The notes under the pieces were generated by a model. It made no database searches and was not told the origin of the DNA. It saw only the letters and a program-made list of their open reading frames with translations. From NCBI RefSeq assembly GCF_002286785.1, contig NZ_MUJY01000122.1, positions 1 through 64,000 on the forward strand: a stretch of DNA of 64,000 bases, read 5' to 3'. The position numbers were made by a program, and so were the translations under genes. How positions within the stretch are numbered: the first letter of the stretch is position 1; the number at the start of each line of letters is the position of its first letter. The DNA comes from Pseudomonas sp. PIC25 (lineage in GTDB: Bacteria; Pseudomonadota; Gammaproteobacteria; Pseudomonadales; Pseudomonadaceae). Below, in pieces: positions 62,956 through 64,000 of this stretch.

Positions 62956-63579
62956 ATGCGGATTGTAACAGCGAACGAATTGCAAGGATGGCTCGATCAG
63001 GGAGAGGTACTGGAAAAGGACAGTCGAGGCCCCAAGGTCATCAAGCTCGCCGACGGCGACCTGCTGAAGATTTTCCGCAGCCGCCGCACCCTCATGGGCC
63101 GCTTGCGCCCGGATGCGCAACGCTTCGAAAAACATGCCCAGCACCTGCGCAAACTCGGTATCCGCACCCCCGACATCAACGCCTGTTACTGGATCGATCC
63201 CAGCCAGCGGATCAGCGCCTGCCTCTACCGACCACTGGAAGGAACTCCGCTGGACAAGCTGTTTCATCGGTCGCGTGAGGATTTCGACAAGCTGCTGCCC
63301 GAACTGGCGACCTACATCCGCAAGCTGCACCGGAGCGGCATCTACTTCCGTTCCCTGCACTTGGGCAACATCCTTCGCACGCCCGAAAACGATTTCGGCC
63401 TGATCGACTTCCTCGATATCCGCTTCAAGGGCCGCCCACTCGGCCGACTGCTGATCCGCCGGAATTTCCAGCATCTGCAGAGCTATTTGCAACGTCGCAA
63501 GGTGCAGGATTTTCCCTGGGAGCGACTTATGCGCTGCTATGAGGAAAGCTCAACATCGCATCCAACTGATCGAGGCTGA
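62956..63579 (+). CDS. Kinase-like protein of the LPS/toluene-tolerance type
   Basis: A 207-residue cytoplasmic protein with a small protein-kinase/aminoglycoside-phosphotransferase fold. VIKLADGDLLKIF fits the ATP-binding Lys strand; HRSGIYFRSLHLGNIL occupies the catalytic loop and FGLIDFLD the metal-binding (DFG-like) position. The usual catalytic Asp (HGDLH) appears as FRSLH, with Ser in place of Asp, so it may be inactive or use another residue. Its place beside msbA suggests a LPS core role. Its last 53 bases overlap the convergent gene at the right edge. Confidence 0.82.
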   Translation: MRIVTANELQGWLDQGEVLEKDSRGPKVIKLADGDLLKIFRSRRTLMGRLRPDAQRFEKHAQHLRKLGIRTPDINACYWIDPSQRISACLYRPLEGTPLDKLFHRSREDFDKLLPELATYIRKLHRSGIYFRSLHLGNILRTPENDFGLIDFLDIRFKGRPLGRLLIRRNFQHLQSYLQRRKVQDFPWERLMRCYEESSTSHPTDRG

Positions 63580-64000
63580 TCTTCGGCACTACGCTGGACG
63601 GCAGACGACTGTCCAGCGACAGGTTGAAGACCTGGAAATCAGGATTGATCACCCTCTCGGCCAACAGTTGGAAGCTGGGTAGGATGTAATCCTCATAGTC
63701 TCCATCCAGGCGACTGGGTACGGCCTGTTCATTCTTCTCGTAGGACCGCCCTTTCTTTGAATCCAGGTCTACGCCCACCAGGAAGACCCGACTGAAGCCC
63801 AGATGGTAAGCGAGCTGGATGCCCGCGTAGGGAATGGTACGGCTGTTGAAATAGCCCTTGTCCAGATTGCGGCTGAAACCGATGCGGTTGGGTTTCTGCC
63901 GAAACCAGGAAAACCGACATTCGAAATCGGGATCGCGGCGGGCACGCCGGGAGAACTCGCGGTCGGATAATTCGCGGCCTGCCCTGTTCAAACGACCAGC
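63527..64000 (-). CDS. Putative LPS core/surface polysaccharide protein, 3' part only
   Basis: The gene runs off the right edge of the window; only its last 157 or so codons are seen. The frame stays open to the final base. Segments TIPYAGIQLAYHLGFSRVFL and VGVDLDSKKG resemble a Rossmann-type strand-loop as in DUF115/MptE-like or GT42-like proteins of surface polysaccharide pathways; this is a weak assignment. It is convergent with the kinase-like gene and overlaps it by 53 bases. The apparent start in the window (TTG at 63991) is probably not the real one. Confidence 0.65.
   Translation of the reverse strand, partial: AGRLNRAGRELSDREFSRRARRDPDFECRFSWFRQKPNRIGFSRNLDKGYFNSRTIPYAGIQLAYHLGFSRVFLVGVDLDSKKGRSYEKNEQAVPSRLDGDYEDYILPSFQLLAERVINPDFQVFNLSLDSRLPSSVVPKISLDQLDAMLSFPHSSA

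Overview
The window is a stretch of Pseudomonas chromosome, high in G+C and packed with housekeeping genes. The gene order runs rnr-rlmB / tRNA-Leu / purA-hisZ / hflKC-hflX-hfq-miaA-mutL-amiB-tsaE-nnrD / queG / orn / rsgA / motAB / rhdA-psd / fimX / serB / parC / parE-yqiA-cpdA / nudF / thiC / tolC-like / waaA / LysR-SMR / FAD-AKR / acyl-CoA dehydrogenases / hldE-msbA. From memory this is close to the PA4936-PA4998 region of P. aeruginosa PAO1, so I infer an aeruginosa-like Pseudomonas. No prophage, insertion sequence, CRISPR array or recognisable defence island is visible.

Layout. 1-3.7 kb: a heptamer tandem repeat, then rlmB and rnr (minus strand), with a back-to-back promoter region serving rnr and a tRNA-Leu(CAG). 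3.9-5.9 kb: a chemoreceptor gene that I do not recall at this place in PAO1. 6-8.8 kb: purA, hisZ and a small membrane protein. 8.9-19 kb: a long minus-strand series (nnrD, tsaE, amiB, mutL, miaA, hfq, hflX, hflK, hflC), largely coupled by short gaps or ATGA-type overlaps. It joins tRNA modification, mismatch repair, cell-wall hydrolysis, RNA chaperoning and control of the FtsH protease. 19-24.6 kb: queG, orn, an unusual membrane methyltransferase, rsgA and motAB. 24.7-33 kb: a HDOD protein, rhdA, psd, a HPP-family protein, a PilZ-like protein and fimX. The last two form a cyclic-di-GMP / type IV pilus pair. 33-37 kb: serB divergent from a Smp-type membrane protein that carries what looks like a degenerate nucleotide-cyclase domain, then a small YdjM-like protein and an orphan PqiC-like lipoprotein. 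37.5-46 kb: parC and parE flank a retropepsin-like protease and a periplasmic esterase-like protein, followed by yqiA, cpdA, a DUF1249 gene and nudF. 46-50 kb: thiC under a TPP riboswitch, and a TolC/OpmH outer-membrane channel. 50-53.8 kb: an endonuclease/phosphatase-fold gene, waaA, a LysR regulator and a divergent SMR pump. 53.9-64 kb: a FAD oxidoreductase and aldo/keto reductase pair, a protein with a Nudix-like remnant, two tandem acyl-CoA dehydrogenases (the second lacks the catalytic glutamate), hldE and msbA for LPS core assembly, a kinase-like protein, and the 3' part of another gene cut by the window edge.

The most unusual non-coding signal is a set of 7-bp-period repeats at or inside the 3' ends of several genes (left edge/rlmB, fimX-serB junction, LysR-waaA junction, downstream of the SMR gene). 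Two of them appear to supply the last codons of rlmB and of the LysR gene. I did not find a clearly new multi-gene system. The best protein-level leads are the Smp plus pseudo-cyclase protein, the acyl-CoA dehydrogenase pair, the membrane-anchored methyltransferase and the endonuclease-fold gene.
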